A DNA stretch of 64,000 nucleotides from Lineus longissimus (GCF_910592395.1 NC_088308.1:5208001-5272000); one strand, 5' to 3'. Shown: positions 1-13,400, numbered from the stretch's first letter. The notes: a model not told the origin generated them from the sequence alone. Numbers and translations are program-made.

Positions 1-3000
1 AAATACGCAAACAAATTATCAGGGAGTGCTGAGCGAATCGTCGTGTGTACACTTCGGGCGTTAGAAGTACATTGTAGTTCGCATCTTACACTTACACCGA
101 CGTCCAAGGTCATTGCCAAACACGCCACTGGAGGATGTCAAACATGTATTGGCAGGGGTGGAGCAAGCAAGCCTTCTGAGGAGGTAAGCCACTTACCTCT
201 TGATGTGCGTTTGCGGGGGGGGGGGCGGGGCTGAAGGTTCTCCCCTGGAAACACCTGGACTCTAGATTCTATATCAAAAGGCCGCCGCAAAGAAGCGTAT
301 TATCACGTAGAATGTGTTTGATTACAAAAGGATCCTAGGTCTTACATTTTCACAACGAAAAAAAGAACACCCCGGACGGCTTTCAGACCCAAGATGGCTT
401 CACACCAGAGACGGCCGAGTTTTACCCCTTGGTTCACCTTAGAGCGGAACGTAGCTCCTATTCTACATTAGCGCTTTTTTGGGTTGGTTTGTTATGCAGT
501 TTTAACTCCCTGCGACTGCAGTACGATGCAAAGATATAAGAAGGGTATGGCCAGGAACAACAGCATTTGCTCTGTTGATTTATGATATGCAAGGCAAAGG
601 GAATCGCGCCAAAATCCCAATTAACTTTTGCTCTGAGGAAATTAAGCGACCGTTTGTTTGAACGTCTCGCTGGCAGCGGCCGGATCAACATGATGCCTCA
701 TACCTCACAACAAAGCTGTCAGTTATCTTTTTTTTATACCTACCGTTGGCTACATTGCATCAAAAATATATATTATATCGTTCACTGTAAGTGCATGTGA
801 ATACGCTTTATTCGCAATTTTCTTTTTAGCCAAAGGAGAAGATCGATAAGCCTTCAGCTTTCGATTCAGTTCGCTGATCAAAACCTTAGCTTATAGACAA
901 TACCGCATCTCGTATACGCATGAAAAATACAGGGTTTGCATCGGTAGTGTTTTCATTTTTCGACCACCTACCCCAGCCAAACGCGATCCCGCAACTACTC
1001 GGCAGAACGCAGTGTTTACAGTGATTTTAACATGGAGGCTAATACTGGCAGAGAGATTAAGCTTAGATATTACGTCTGCTTGGAGAATGCAAATCGGCAA
1101 GCCATGCCACTAATCAAGTTTAAGATGAAACTCCGCCACAAAAACAAGACTATTTCTTATTCCATGGTGAATTAGCGACAACTCGCTGTTTCGGGTCCTT
1201 GCCCGACTCAGTACAGTAACTCGTTTTGAACCATGATGGGTTAAGCCGTTGACCTTCAACAGTGCATGCCCTTGTACGATAACGATAACGATATGCTTGG
1301 CCTCCACCTCATAGATCGACGCCTGGTTAGCTCTCTAGGAGTTCTGCTGATTGATGCCCGTACGTCAGTTTACAGTTCCTTGCAGATTAAAGAAGCTGTA
1401 GTTCACTTGTAGGTGACTTATTAAAGGCGTGTGTTTCCAACGTCACCCACTGAACAACATCTTACCGCTGGAAGTTCAGTATGACTAAACAGTTGATCGA
1501 AGTATATATCGATAGCTCAAGTGGTATAAATCATGTATTTTACAAAGCAGCATGTTAGATGCGAAAGCCGAGAGCAGCGATAAGTACAGTAACATCGGAA
1601 TATACATGTATAATCAATTTCAATAAATTTGAATTTGTAATACGTGCGTGAAAGTCTGGTCTTTTATGGTTTATGTCAAATGCTAAGTGTATTTCATGTA
1701 TGTAGTTCTTTCCAGAGTACTGTTGTTCAAAGCACATGTTGCATGCTGTCGATGCCGGCGTGGATATTTCTCCATTCGTCATGTCTGTGCTGATTTTGGA
1801 AGGCTAGATTTCAGTGCAGTTTAGAAACATGATATGCAGACTGTGACTACTGACTTGGAGGCCTTCTTAACCCGCTGTACAGCAACAAGTCAGTACATAA
1901 AAGTTTGAAAATGAACATGGGGTGTCCAGCGAACAAAAGATTCAAATATATATTGAGCGCTGTCAGATGTACTGATCATAGAAACTATGATTCATAATCC
2001 GACACCATTCCAAACAAATAACGGACACTTTTCCAGGGGGACATTTTAGACTGCTACACCGGTACGATACGGCCCAAGTGCAAACACAGATTACTAGTAT
2101 AATAGAACTCCCAATTAACAAAATGCTAACATCAATTAGTACATGTACCATTTACCATGTACCAAATTAGTACATGTACCATCTGTATAACAATTAGCAT
2201 CAAATCAGTGTGCTCTAATAGTTACTCCAGTGACCAGTTGGTATCTTTTGCTAATGAAAGGTCAGGGCTAAGTGAGGTTATATTTTACATGTAAATAGTA
2301 TAGAGACATGATGATTGTGATATGAATCAAAGTTCATGACTGTGCACTTTGCTGGGGTCATGGTGAATTCGGCCAGGTTGAATACGGATAGTTGAATGCC
2401 CTCGGCTTATCCCCACAGTCGCTTACATGGTATCAATGCCGTTACTATGCCATGTTGCGATGTTCGTCTGTACGTCCTCAATTCTTTCCGTGCATATAAG
2501 GAGAGACTTTTGGACGTCCGAAAATGATGAAAAACGGCTAGCTCGGCATGCATGTATCGGGTACTGCAATACAGTAGCAAATATATTGGTTAGAGGAGGC
2601 AATGGAGTTCCCACAATTTGGGGCCTATTACATGTATTTTACTGCCAATGACGAATTTTTCAATTTGCGTAGCAATGGCTGCTTTCAGAAGCACATTAAC
2701 GGAATAAGTATGTGCTAACGGTTATTTTTTACTACACCTGCGCCTAAGACGAAAAGACGTTAGAGCGATTGCCGATATCGAAAAAGGTAAACCTTGACCG
2801 CGGGACCTGCTGTCTACACTAATCATCGAGGCCTTGCCTACCTGAGACCTATGGATGTCCTGCAGCGTTTAGCCTATACACAATTCCTAAAATTGACCTG
2901 CCGCCTGTTCTGTTAGGATAGAATTATCTGGAAACAGCACATCGAGGCCTCATGCACCCAGGCAGACCTATTGCTTAGTCTTAACATTTCCTCAGATTTC

Positions 3001-3130
3001 CAGAGTCGGATAAACAAAGGCTAACAACAATACAGACTCTATAAGTCATCGGACAACTTCTCCAGGGGTGTGTCAGACTCCATTCACGTCGCGGACGACA
3101 TAGTTATAACTGGTACTATGAGTTACTTAC
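1..3130. other. No gene recognised
   Basis: Open frames are short and without domain character. A poly-G run lies at 215-230. An 18-bp phrase AATTAGTACATGTACCAT occurs twice, 31 bp apart, at 2134 and 2165. Confidence 0.5.
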
Positions 3131-3279
3131 CGAAGCTAGGATCCCACCTCTCATGGCCACATTGACATTTGCGGCCTTGGTCGGGGTGATAATATCTTCC
3201 TCCACGTTGTTCGCCATTGTCACAACCTTCTTTCAGCATCAGAAGACGAGAAATCCTTGATGTTGGGCTATCACAAGCC
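3131..3279 (-). CDS. Candidate isolated exon, cysteine-containing extracellular-type sequence
   Basis: On the minus strand a 149-bp open stretch lies between an acceptor (TTTGCCAG) and a perfect donor (TTCG|GTAAGT). It starts and ends one base into a codon, so it can be skipped or joined symmetrically. It encodes ACDSPTSRISRLLML, then EGCDNGEQRGGRYYHPDQG and RKCQCGHERWDPSFG. The C..G..GGRYYHP..G..C.CG pattern resembles small disulphide-rich extracellular modules such as VWC, but the match is too weak to name. No partner exon was found on this strand within the window. Confidence 0.35.
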
Positions 3280-6200
3280 CTGGCAAAGTCAGAATAAATC
3301 CATTTTATCTTGCTCTTCAATGCATTTTCTGAGATTCCTAACGTATCTCTAGTCAGTCTGCTAGATTGTCGGTTTCTCAGTTGCTCTGCACTCTTCAGCA
3401 GAGTTTACAACTATGCCGGCACAGACAAGATAATAATACAATCCAGGAAAATGCACTCTATGCAACAAATGTCATATATATATCCAGCCAGAGGTAAAAA
3501 AGATTCATACTCCTGACAGCTTGCAGCTGTGTACACGACCTCATCTAGTGGAGTGCAGGCCACCACTATAGTAAGCTATTCGCTTACTGGAATGAACGGC
3601 AAAGGCAAAGCAGGTGGAACTACTGAATATTTAAAGCGATGGGCGCCTTGGTTGAGGTGTGTCAGCGCAGTGTTGCTGCAGTGGATCGATCCAGCTGACT
3701 AAAGCAGGCCAACTTTGACGATTCTTGCCTCTCAGCAATCACACGCCAGGAAGCATGACACATGGAGATTGAACTGATGGACTAAATGTGGGATTTTAGA
3801 CGCGTGGTTCCTTTGAGAATAGCACAATGGAATTTCCCTGGCGATAAAATCGGTTGCTCTTATCTAAGGTCAAACTATAAGCAGCTTATAAGCAGCAAAC
3901 TATGAGCAGCATTGTTATTGAATTAAATATGGCCGAGATGTAATAGACACGATAGCAAATACGGCGAAGATACGTGCTTTGTCAAGGACAACTTGTTCTT
4001 TGTCCTCTCGTCAACTACTTTAACTGTACATATCCTTCATTGATAGTGGGATTTAAAAATGAAATGAGACTGGATGGGTGTGGCGAATGGTCTTCGTTCC
4101 AATCTGGTTTCAGCGTTTGAGCCACCACATTTTCGTCATGGCATCCATATACGGTAGCTTGCTGGTATTCGTGTCGTCATAAAAAGTAGCTATCTCAAAT
4201 ATAAATTGACTGGAAGGGGTACGACTAAACGTTTTGTAAATTTCGTAAATTTCGTAAACTTAGTTCAGTGGAGCAGTAATTAGTGATTTTTAATCTGATC
4301 AATTTGATAAATTCCTTACCGCGCTCAGAAGCTAAGCTATTTCATAGTTCCGACTGGCCCTTGCATAAGCTAAGCTAAGTTATGCAAAGGCCAGTCGCCG
4401 CATATGGCTTATGAGACACTGTTTGCACCAAAACTCCGACTCGAGTTTCTCAATAGTGCAAAGCACCTGGTGGAAGGACCATTTTCACTCTACAAACGAA
4501 CTGGCCGGGTGGCGGGGACAAGTGCCAACACTTGAATATCCGCCCTCCGCAGTGGTCGCGATCCTTAGCACGTTCTGTCAGGCGTAGAGAGGTATTTGCA
4601 CATTCAATTTCCCACTAGGCTACCATATCATCTACCATCACGACTGAGCATACATACCAACCCCCACTCCCACTCGGAACTACACCACCGCCACGGTATA
4701 CCTTAGTTACATACAACTTTTTTCAATGGTGATATATAATTGTATGCTATTCTTATGAAAGTGATGCATGTACGACTGGTGTATGATGGTCATCAGGAAC
4801 TTGGGATGGGGAATAACTACTACGCAGATATTATTTGCTCTATTTGAGAGGGTTTGATCGGGCTGTCATTAGAGGGAGAGGTAATTGAACTAATCGAACA
4901 AGACTACTAATTTTCACAAATATTGTGCTTTGGTCGTTCGCCTGATAAAACGAATCATTAATTCAAAAAGAGGATTACATATACGATGTACACGAATGCA
5001 TTGGCGCACATAATGAATAATGTGCCTAAGTTTGCAGCTTTTTGTTTCATCTGAGTTTATGTTTAGCTGACATATGGAACCTAAAATCACTTTAGCTCAT
5101 CGGACATTTGCATTTTGAACATATGGGTGGCTCATTATTATCAGGAAATAGATAAGTCAAGAATGTTGATGTTTACTTATGTCCACATATCGGCAATGAC
5201 AACTACTATTTGTTATCAATACAGTTAAACACGCCTTACTTTCTGTCCTTGGCAGCGGATCTGGCCATGAAAATACGATTTGCCCCACATGACCTACTAT
5301 AGGGACAATTACAGATTAAGAAAGCTCACTGTGATAACTCTCAAAATAGTCTGTCAAAAATTACTTTTGGATGGTTTTGAAAACTAAAGTACACGCTCAG
5401 GAAAACAACGTGCAAGAGCGGTACTGTGCCCCCCTCCCGTCCTCCAAACCTTCATAGAACCTCAAGGTGCTCTTTCAACACATGGGAGAGGAACGGAGTG
5501 TTAATTGAACTCTAAGTTGACAACTTTGACTGCAAAACTATCCTTCTCTAATCTTTAATTTTCTTCCTCCAATCACAAAAAATAACGTGATGCAAAAATG
5601 TTCAGGTTTACAGTATTTTGTACATGATACACCACACATGCCATTGGACGGACGTCATACTGTCTTAAGACGGTCACTAAAGTAAACTACAGTTACATCA
5701 CGAAATGATTGGAAATAACTTAAGATAACGAAGATAAGTACAACCTCGCCCAAAGGAAATTGTCAAATCTCAACTTGTTGGACTGATTATTACGGTTCTC
5801 AAAATGTACGGGGAAAAGAAGCAAGACCAGTCGGGTTATTGCGAAACGTTTTTTGGTACGAGGTTCTGTCTTGTCCTAAGAAGGGTTTGGTTGTGACTTG
5901 GTGCTATTCACATGACGCATGAATTCATTGAGGCATAGGATTCATTCGGATATATAGCACATCTGCTTTTAAAAGGTATCGCCAAAGGACGTAGATCTGA
6001 TAATGGATGCTAAAAAATGTTGTTGGATAGGGATATTTGCTGCTTTTTTCTCATGTTTGAAGGTACAGTGTTTATAATATATCGGGTGTTCCAATAATAG
6101 TGCACCAAACTTTGGGGCGTTATAACATGCGGAGTGTTGAACCACGTGATTGTTATTTTGCATTGGCCTTGTTCCATCAGGGGCAATGCTAGAGGGGGTA

Positions 6201-7351
6201 GGGGCAAATTCCCCGAAATCTAAAAAAAAGAAGTTTTTTATACCATGATTTTAGTCGAAAAACCTTTAAGAGTGTCATTTTAGATATCGATTTTAACTAC
6301 ATGTCACCTCATCGAAAAATGCCTTGAAGTCTGATTTCCCCAACCTTTTATGTTGAGGTATTCCAAATCAACTACCTGGTTACCCGATACAGCCATCAAA
6401 TGCAGATGATGGTCGAGATAGTATTCGTAATTTGTTGTTACTTCCTGTGAAATGGATACTTACCAACCTAACTGGTACATTATTAAGATAGGTTTATGTA
6501 CAACGGTTCAGATTCAACACTCTGCAGTAACCGTGCACATACATGTATTACAATAAGAAATATCGTGATCATGTGAGTTCATGCGTTGTCGCTGCACTGC
6601 TTAAAAACACAGTAATCAGCGAATCATTCCATGATCACTAATCAAAAGTTAGTGTTTTCATCTTGTCCAAGTCTACCAGGACTTTCCTTAACCCCCCCCC
6701 CCCCCAACATATACTTTCCATTTGTGTAGAACTTCTGCATACTTAAAAATCACCTGATATTTCAGTTCTGTCGTGGGAGTGGTACGATATCAGTAGAGCT
6801 CCGAAAGTTTGATAACAATGACAAATGGTGTGATTGGACAAGTGATTGTGATTTGAACATGTACTTCTGTATGGACACTCCTAATGGGTAAGGAAACCAA
6901 AAATAAACACAAGTTAGAACTCTCCAGACTTGTACGAAAATATTTTTTAACATACACGTATATTATAGTACCGATATGTAGAGTTTTGCTCAGTGCTGTT
7001 TTATGTGACATGTTTGTTGAGGTACCATACTGTACATCCTCTCGAACCTAAACTCCCATTGTTCTGCTTTCTTACCAAAGAGTTATCAGTGCAAATCTTC
7101 CCCACGATACAGCTTTCCTGGGTAAAAAGGCCTAAACTGGCAAGGGCAAATAAACTACCGGTATACTATGTAAACCCACGGGCGGATTTCGTCAGCAGCG
7201 TCCCTTTATATCACGATAGGAAAAGAGTACGGCTGGTGACAAGGATTAACCACAATCTGCTGCCGCAACCCCGTCGCTGGAAAGGTTTCACCAGTCGATC
7301 ACCAGCTCAGGAACTGCGTAACGGATCATCTAAATTCTATTCTCCTTACAG
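3280..7351. other. Upstream region or first intron of the DSL ligand gene; no exon found
   Basis: The missing signal-peptide and first MNNL exon should lie here or further upstream and should end in phase 2. I found no frame with the expected F.L.L..F.N and paired-Cys pattern. A poly-C tract lies at 6692-6705, and TTTCGTAAA is repeated three times near 4236-4258. Confidence 0.4.
4351..4397. repeat. 18-bp inverted repeat with 11-base loop
   Basis: The left arm 4351-4368 and right arm 4380-4397 pair at 17 of 18 positions (CGACTGGCCCTTGCATAA against TTATGCAAAGGCCAGTCG). The loop is GCTAAGCTAAG. No gene overlaps it. Confidence 0.85.
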
Positions 7352-7487
7352 GGACAATAATATAAATACGTGCCCTTATGGGAAGATTGTGATTTCGATG
7401 CCGGATGAGCAGAGTGACATAACATTCGGGACCACTTTGGGTGGATCGCAAGCCAATCCTATGCTATTTTCCTTCCAGAAATGGCCG
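7352..7487 (+). CDS. Exon: C-terminal part of MNNL domain
   Basis: The acceptor is a pyrimidine-rich tract ending in TTACAG at 7351. The donor is CCG|GTGGGT at 7488. The exon carries one base of a split codon and then 45 codons. It holds the family landmark CPYG, a Pro/Phe-containing core and a terminal KWP. In Delta proteins the equivalent exon also ends at WP, with Gly next; here the next exon begins GGF, which recreates the WPG motif. The open frame runs upstream to 6993, but that part shows no MNNL cysteines and is taken as intron. Confidence 0.8.
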
Positions 7488-10400
7488 GTGGGTACTTTAA
7501 TTGTTCATCTGATAATCATCAGCTACATGTATTTGATCTAGTGCAGATAACCACGAAATGTATTGTTTTGTAAGTATGAATCGCAATGCTGCACCATCTT
7601 ACTTCGAATGAAAAATTCTCCAAAAACTTGTCCAGAAGTAGACGAAAATTCGGCTCGGATCTCAATTATGTAACTAGAAAGAAAGACATTTCTATATGAT
7701 GCTGGTCCTTCTACCGGTAAGAAAATGGAGGCCGGCGACAATCGTTTGAAGTATATGATGCGTATCGAAAAATATCGACATATATCGATATTTATTGACA
7801 CTGTAGGCTGACCTGAAGGGTTAATCTTTAATTCCAGGGTGGATTCAAGTTCAAGGTGGACATCTATGATCGTGATAGTTCTATAGAGTTCATGGACTAC
7901 CTCTCTCAGCAGCTGTCGGGTCAACCCAGTCCTAACCTTGCCTCGGCTAGCGGGACGCTGGTGGAGCCATCAGGGACCTACGAAGGAATGGCGTGAGTAC
8001 TAAAGTTGTAAAGAAACAGTTATTCTTACATCAACTATGAGGTGTCAAACAAATTGATAAGAAAGAAAAAAAACGACACATGCACTGACCACTGAGAGTA
8101 TGGCATGAACTCGGTGTGCGAGTTGATATCATTGTCAAGCGACCCTATACCACCCACCATAGATCAATTAGCCCATCTCTATGAGCAAGGAGCCGTCCCC
8201 CTGTCTTGACTTAAACGAACCTTCCAAATTACAGTACATATTGACAGGGCTCATCCATCTACTCCAATGGCAAAGTCCCATTCCCTAAATGCAAGAGTCC
8301 TGGCCCACATGATGACTGGGTGAAAATCTGACAGAGGGCCAAGAGCAAACCTCAATGCATTCATTACTTTACCACGCCCGCGTATTTCCTTGCTCCTACT
8401 CTACGTTTGCTTCCACCTATCGTTCTAGGTTGAAATTCCAGTACAAGATTTATTGCGATGCTGATTACTACGGTACGGACTGCGGTACCTACTGTCAGGC
8501 GCGAGATGATGCTACCAATGGTCATTATAGCTGTAAGGCTGACGGAAGTAAACAGTGTATTGTAGGTAAGGGCCTATCAGTCACAGAAGGACAACGTACG
8601 CACCATCCTGAAGTACAATAAAAAACTACTTTGGTGCAACCTTCGTATTAAAGTTACATACAATATAACCGCGACAATTAATCAACAGTTTTAATGATAT
8701 GTGCATTTAATGACAGGTCTTGTCATCGAACGCGTTTATTTGCGATCCACCCTTGGTCGGTAAGCCAAGACCACGTGGCGAATACGAGGTTATCATCAAC
8801 ACTATTGTGGTATATTAGAGCATGAAAATTGTTCACAATATTGAAAGAAGAGTATCCTGGCTTCGTTCAGTTTGAGCAAAAACACTCATTAACTTATGAT
8901 GATTAACCACCAATGGTGTATACAGTCATGTAATATAAGTAAGACCACTTAGAAAGGATGTCCACTGAAGGTAGAATGGTGTTATTTTTAGGTTGGACTG
9001 GCACGGACTGCAAGGCGAGTACGGATGAATGCGGCTTCTTTAATCCTTGCCAGAGCGGGGCAACCTGCGTCGACGGACACCTCAGCTTTACGTGCCAGTG
9101 TCCTGCTGGATTCACGGGTGTCACATGCTCTTCTAACATCGATGACTGTGCGTCAACGCCCTGTCAGAATGCAGCAACGTGTACGGACCTTGTGAACAGC
9201 TATAGTTGTAGCTGTGCATCTGGATTCACAGGATTACATTGCGAGACCGACATTGACGAATGTCAGTCGGGACCATGTAAGAATGGAGGGAATTGCACAG
9301 ACATGGTCAGCAGCTATAGTTGTGATTGTGCCCCTGGATTTACTGGAGTTCACTGTGATACTGAGATTGATAAGTGCCAGTCTGGACCATGTCAAAATGG
9401 AGGGAATTGTACGGATTTGTTTGGCAGTTACAGTTGTGTTTGTGAGCCTGGGTATTCTGGTGTGAGCTGTGAATTTGACATCAACGACTGTCAGTGTGCA
9501 CCATGTCTAAATGGTGCTAACTGTACTGATCTACCCAATGGCTTTACATGTGTCTGTCCACCAGGATTCGATGGCACAACGTGTGAGAGGAGCTTAACCA
9601 CTTTATCAATGTCATCGAAAGTGTCCTATCCATCTAATCACCAAAACTCAACTACCTCCGTGCCTGCTCAGTCCGAGACCACAACACTGATGAGCAACAT
9701 GACATACACTACTACTCCATATCCGAACTTGAACACAACAGCAATTGGAAATACCACCGTCATGTTTAACATGACATATTCTACCAGCCTTCCTTTTATG
9801 AATTCTACTGGATCTGAAAACACGAGGTCCAATGATGATATGACGCAGTCAACCACTTCGTATTCAAGTGTACCCACTTCAGAGGTTCCTATGACAACCT
9901 TTGCTTCGACAAGCCCAACTTCAATGAACCTCACTGACTCAACAGTTGTTCAAATGACTTCTGCTAGCTTTGGCCCAATGAACTCAACTAGCTCGACCGT
10001 GGCTCCATTGACTTCAACTGGACCTGGTCAAATGAACTCAACTAGCTCTGGTTCAATGAACTCAACTAGCTCGACCGTGGCTTCAATGACTTCCACTGGC
10101 CCTGGTCCAATAAACTCAACTAGCTCGACCATGGCTCCAATGACTTCAACTAGCTCTGGTTCAATGAACTCAACTAGCTCGACCATGGCTCCGATGACTT
10201 CAACTAGCTCTGGTTCAATGAACTCAACTAGATCGACCATGGCTTCAATGACATCAACTGGCCCTGGTCAAATGAACTCAACTAGCTCGACCATGGCTCC
10301 AATGACTTCAACAAGCTCTGGCCCAATGAACTCAACGAGCTCGACCATGGTTTCAATGACTTCAACTAGCTCTGGTTCAATGAACTCAACTAGCTCGACC

Positions 10401-13400
10401 ATCGCTCCAATGACTTCAACTAGCTCTGGTTCAATGAACTCAACTAGCTCCACCATGGCTCCAACAAATTCAACTAGCTCTGGTCCAATGAACTCAACTA
10501 GCTCGACCATGGCTCCAATCACTTCAACTGGCCCTGGTCAAATGAACTCAACTAGCTCAACCATGGCTCCAATGACTTCAACAAGCTCTGGTCAAATGAA
10601 CTCAACCAGCTTGACCATGGCTCCAACAAATTCAACTAGCTCTGGTTCAATGAACTCAACTAGCTCGACCATGGCTCCAATGACTTCAACTAGCTCTGGT
10701 CAAATGAACTCAACTAGCTCGACCATGGCTCCAATGACTTCAACAAGCTCTGGTCAAATGAACTCAACTAGCTCGACCATGGCTCCAATGACTTCAACTG
10801 GCTCTGGTCCAATGAACTCAACTAGCTCGACCATGGCTCCAATGACTTCAACTAGCTCTGGTCCAATGAACTCAACTAGCTCGACCATGGCTCCGATGAC
10901 TTCAACTAGCTCGAACATGGCTCCAATGACTTCAACAAGCTCTGGTCAAATGAACTCAACTAGCTCGACCATGGCTCCAATGACTTCAACTAGCTCTGGT
11001 CAAATGAACTCAACTAGCTCGACCATGGCTCCAATGACTTCAACAAGCTCTGGTCAAATGAACTCAACTAGCTCGACCATGGCTCCAATGACTTCAACTG
11101 GCTCTGGTCCAATGAACTCAACTAGCTCGACCATGGCTCCAATGACTTCAACTAGCTCTGGTCCAATGAACTCAACTAGCTCGACCATGGCTCCGATGAC
11201 TTCAACTAGCTCGAACATGGCTCCAATGACTTCAACAAGCTCTGGTCAAATGAACTCAACCAGCTTGACCATGGCTCCAACAAATTCAACTAGCTCTGGT
11301 TCAATGAACTCAACTAGCTCGACCATGGCTCCAATGACTTCAACTAGCTCTGGTCAAATGAACTCAACTAGCTCGACCATGGCTCCAATGACTTCAACAA
11401 GCTCTGGTCAAATGAACTCAACTAGCTCGACCATGGCTCCAATGACTTCAACTGGCTCTGGTCCAATGAACTCAACTAGCTCGACCATGGCTCCAATGAC
11501 TTCAACTGGCTCTGGTCCAATGAACTCAACTAGCTCGACCATGGCTCCAATGACTTCAACAAGCTCTGGTTCAATGAACTCAACTCGCTCGACCATGGCT
11601 TCAATGACTTCAACAAGCTCTGGTCAAATGAACTCAACTAGCTCGACCATGGCTCCAATGAACTCAACTAGCTCGACCATGGCTCCAATGACTTCAACTG
11701 GCTCTGGTCCAATGAACTCAATTAGCTCGACCATGGCTCCAATGACTTCAACTAGCTCTGGTCCAATTAATTCAACTAGCTCGACCATGGCTCCAATGAC
11801 TTCAACTAGCTCGAACATGGCTCCAATTACTTCAACTAGCTCTGGTCCAATGAACTCAACTAGCTCGACCTTGGCTCCAATGGCTTCAACTAGCTCTGGT
11901 CCAATGAACTCAACTGGCTCGACCATGGCTCCAATGACTTCAACAAGCTCTGGTCAAATGAACTCAACTAGCTCGACCATGGCTCCAATGACTTCAACAA
12001 GCTCTGGTCAAATGAACTCAACTAGCTCGACCATGGCTCCAATGACTTCAACAAGCTCTGGTCAAATGAACTCAACTAGCTCGACCATGGCTCCAATGAC
12101 TTCAACAGGCTCTGGTCCAATGAACTCAACTGGCTCGACCATGGCTCCAATGACTTCAACAAGCTCTGGTCAAATGAACTCAACTAGCTCGACCATGGCT
12201 CCAATGACTTCAACAAGCTCTGGTCAAATGAACTCAACTAGCTCGACCATGGCTCCAATGACTTCAACTGGCTCTGGTCTAATTAATTCAACTAGCTCGA
12301 CCATGGCTCCAATTACTTCAACTAGCTCTGGTCAAATGAACTCAACTAGCTCGACCATGGCTCCAATGACTTCAACAAGCTCTGGTCAAATGAACTCAAC
12401 TAGCTCGACCATGGCTCCAATGACTTCAACTGGCTCTGGTCTAATTAATTCAACTAGCTCGACCATGGCTCCAATTACTTCAACTAGCTCTGGTCAAATG
12501 AACTCAACTAGCTCGACCATGGCTCCAATGACTTCAACAAGCTCTGGTCAAATGAACTCAACTAGCTCGACCATGGCTCCAATGACTTCAACTGGCTCTG
12601 GTCTAATTAATTCAACTAGCTCGACCATGGCTCCAATTACTTCAACTAGCTCTGGTCAAATGAACTCAACTAGCTCGACCATGGCCTTAATAACTTCAAC
12701 TAGCTCTGGGCAAATGAACTCTACTAGCTCGACCATGGCTCCAATGACATCAACTGGCTCTGGTTCAAAGGACACGACCAGCTCTCCGTCGACCATGGCG
12801 TCGATAACATCAACTAACTCTGATCCAATGACCCAAACTAGCTCTACCATGGCCTCGGTGACTAGTTCTGTGTCTACAAGTATGGCGTCGACCTCAACTC
12901 CTACTGCAGCGACTACTGTACGGACCACAACTAAAGGTAAGGGTATTTGGTGAAAGCACATATGTAATTCAAAACTCTAAGTTAGAAAGGATCTTATTGA
13001 GAATATGAAATCATTGACATTCTCAATTAGGTGAAACAATTGAGACACGCTTACCTTCGATATCACCTAGTGCTTTATTGCAATCTGTACATGGTTTCAA
13101 GGCTCATTTCAGGTGTCGGGGATTGAGTAAAGGTACCGATGCCAATCGGTATACCGACTTAAAATATGATACAATGATATCTAATATAATGAGGTTGTGT
13201 GATTTATATTGACAGAAGGCCTACCTTGGCTTTGGGTACCCTAGACTAGGCTTTTGAGAAAAGCGTAGAGAAGGGTGATTAGAAGTTTCGATGTTGTTGT
13301 CCCTATCTTAATAATTTTGTTTCGAATAATAGAGATGCACACCTTCCAATATTCTTTTTCAGTCATATTCTATCTTGTTGGGGCTTTAAAGAACACTACG

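Larger units (their letters stand above)
9979..12767 (+). repeat. 54-bp coding minisatellite, about 50 units (mucin repeats)
   Basis: The unit is 18 codons, consensus MNSTSSTMAPMTSTSSGQ, with 10 Ser/Thr and one NST sequon per unit. Copies differ by single substitutions (Q/P/S/L after G, S/G/R at other sites). Each usually contains CCATGG and AGCTCGACC at the same place. A few 10-codon short units (MTSTSSNMAP, for example near 10905 and 11205) also keep the frame. Near-identity of neighbouring DNA units points to recent homogenisation by unequal exchange or gene conversion. Since 54 is a multiple of three, allele length can change without frameshift. Heavy O- and N-glycosylation of a long rod-like stalk is expected. 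Confidence 0.97.

Noticed and set aside
43-234. Frame ending LRGGGRG as the end of a ubiquitin-like protein
   Set aside because: The RGGGRG comes from a poly-G run; no ubiquitin fold precedes it. A similar LRGGGRE at 28.9 kb (minus strand) points at most to a shared repeat.
6993-7541. One 182-codon open frame as a single gene
   Set aside because: Only 7352-7487 has MNNL similarity and good splice borders. The upstream part lacks homology and the downstream part runs into intron.
9979-12767. CRISPR array
   Set aside because: The repeats are tandem, coding and without unique spacers, and the genome is eukaryotic.
10028-12961. Minus-strand open frames repeating VELVEFIEPELVEVIGAM
   Set aside because: They are the antisense reading of the 54-bp mucin repeat. 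The unit length is a multiple of three, so any stop-free frame repeats indefinitely; no splice or start context supports them.
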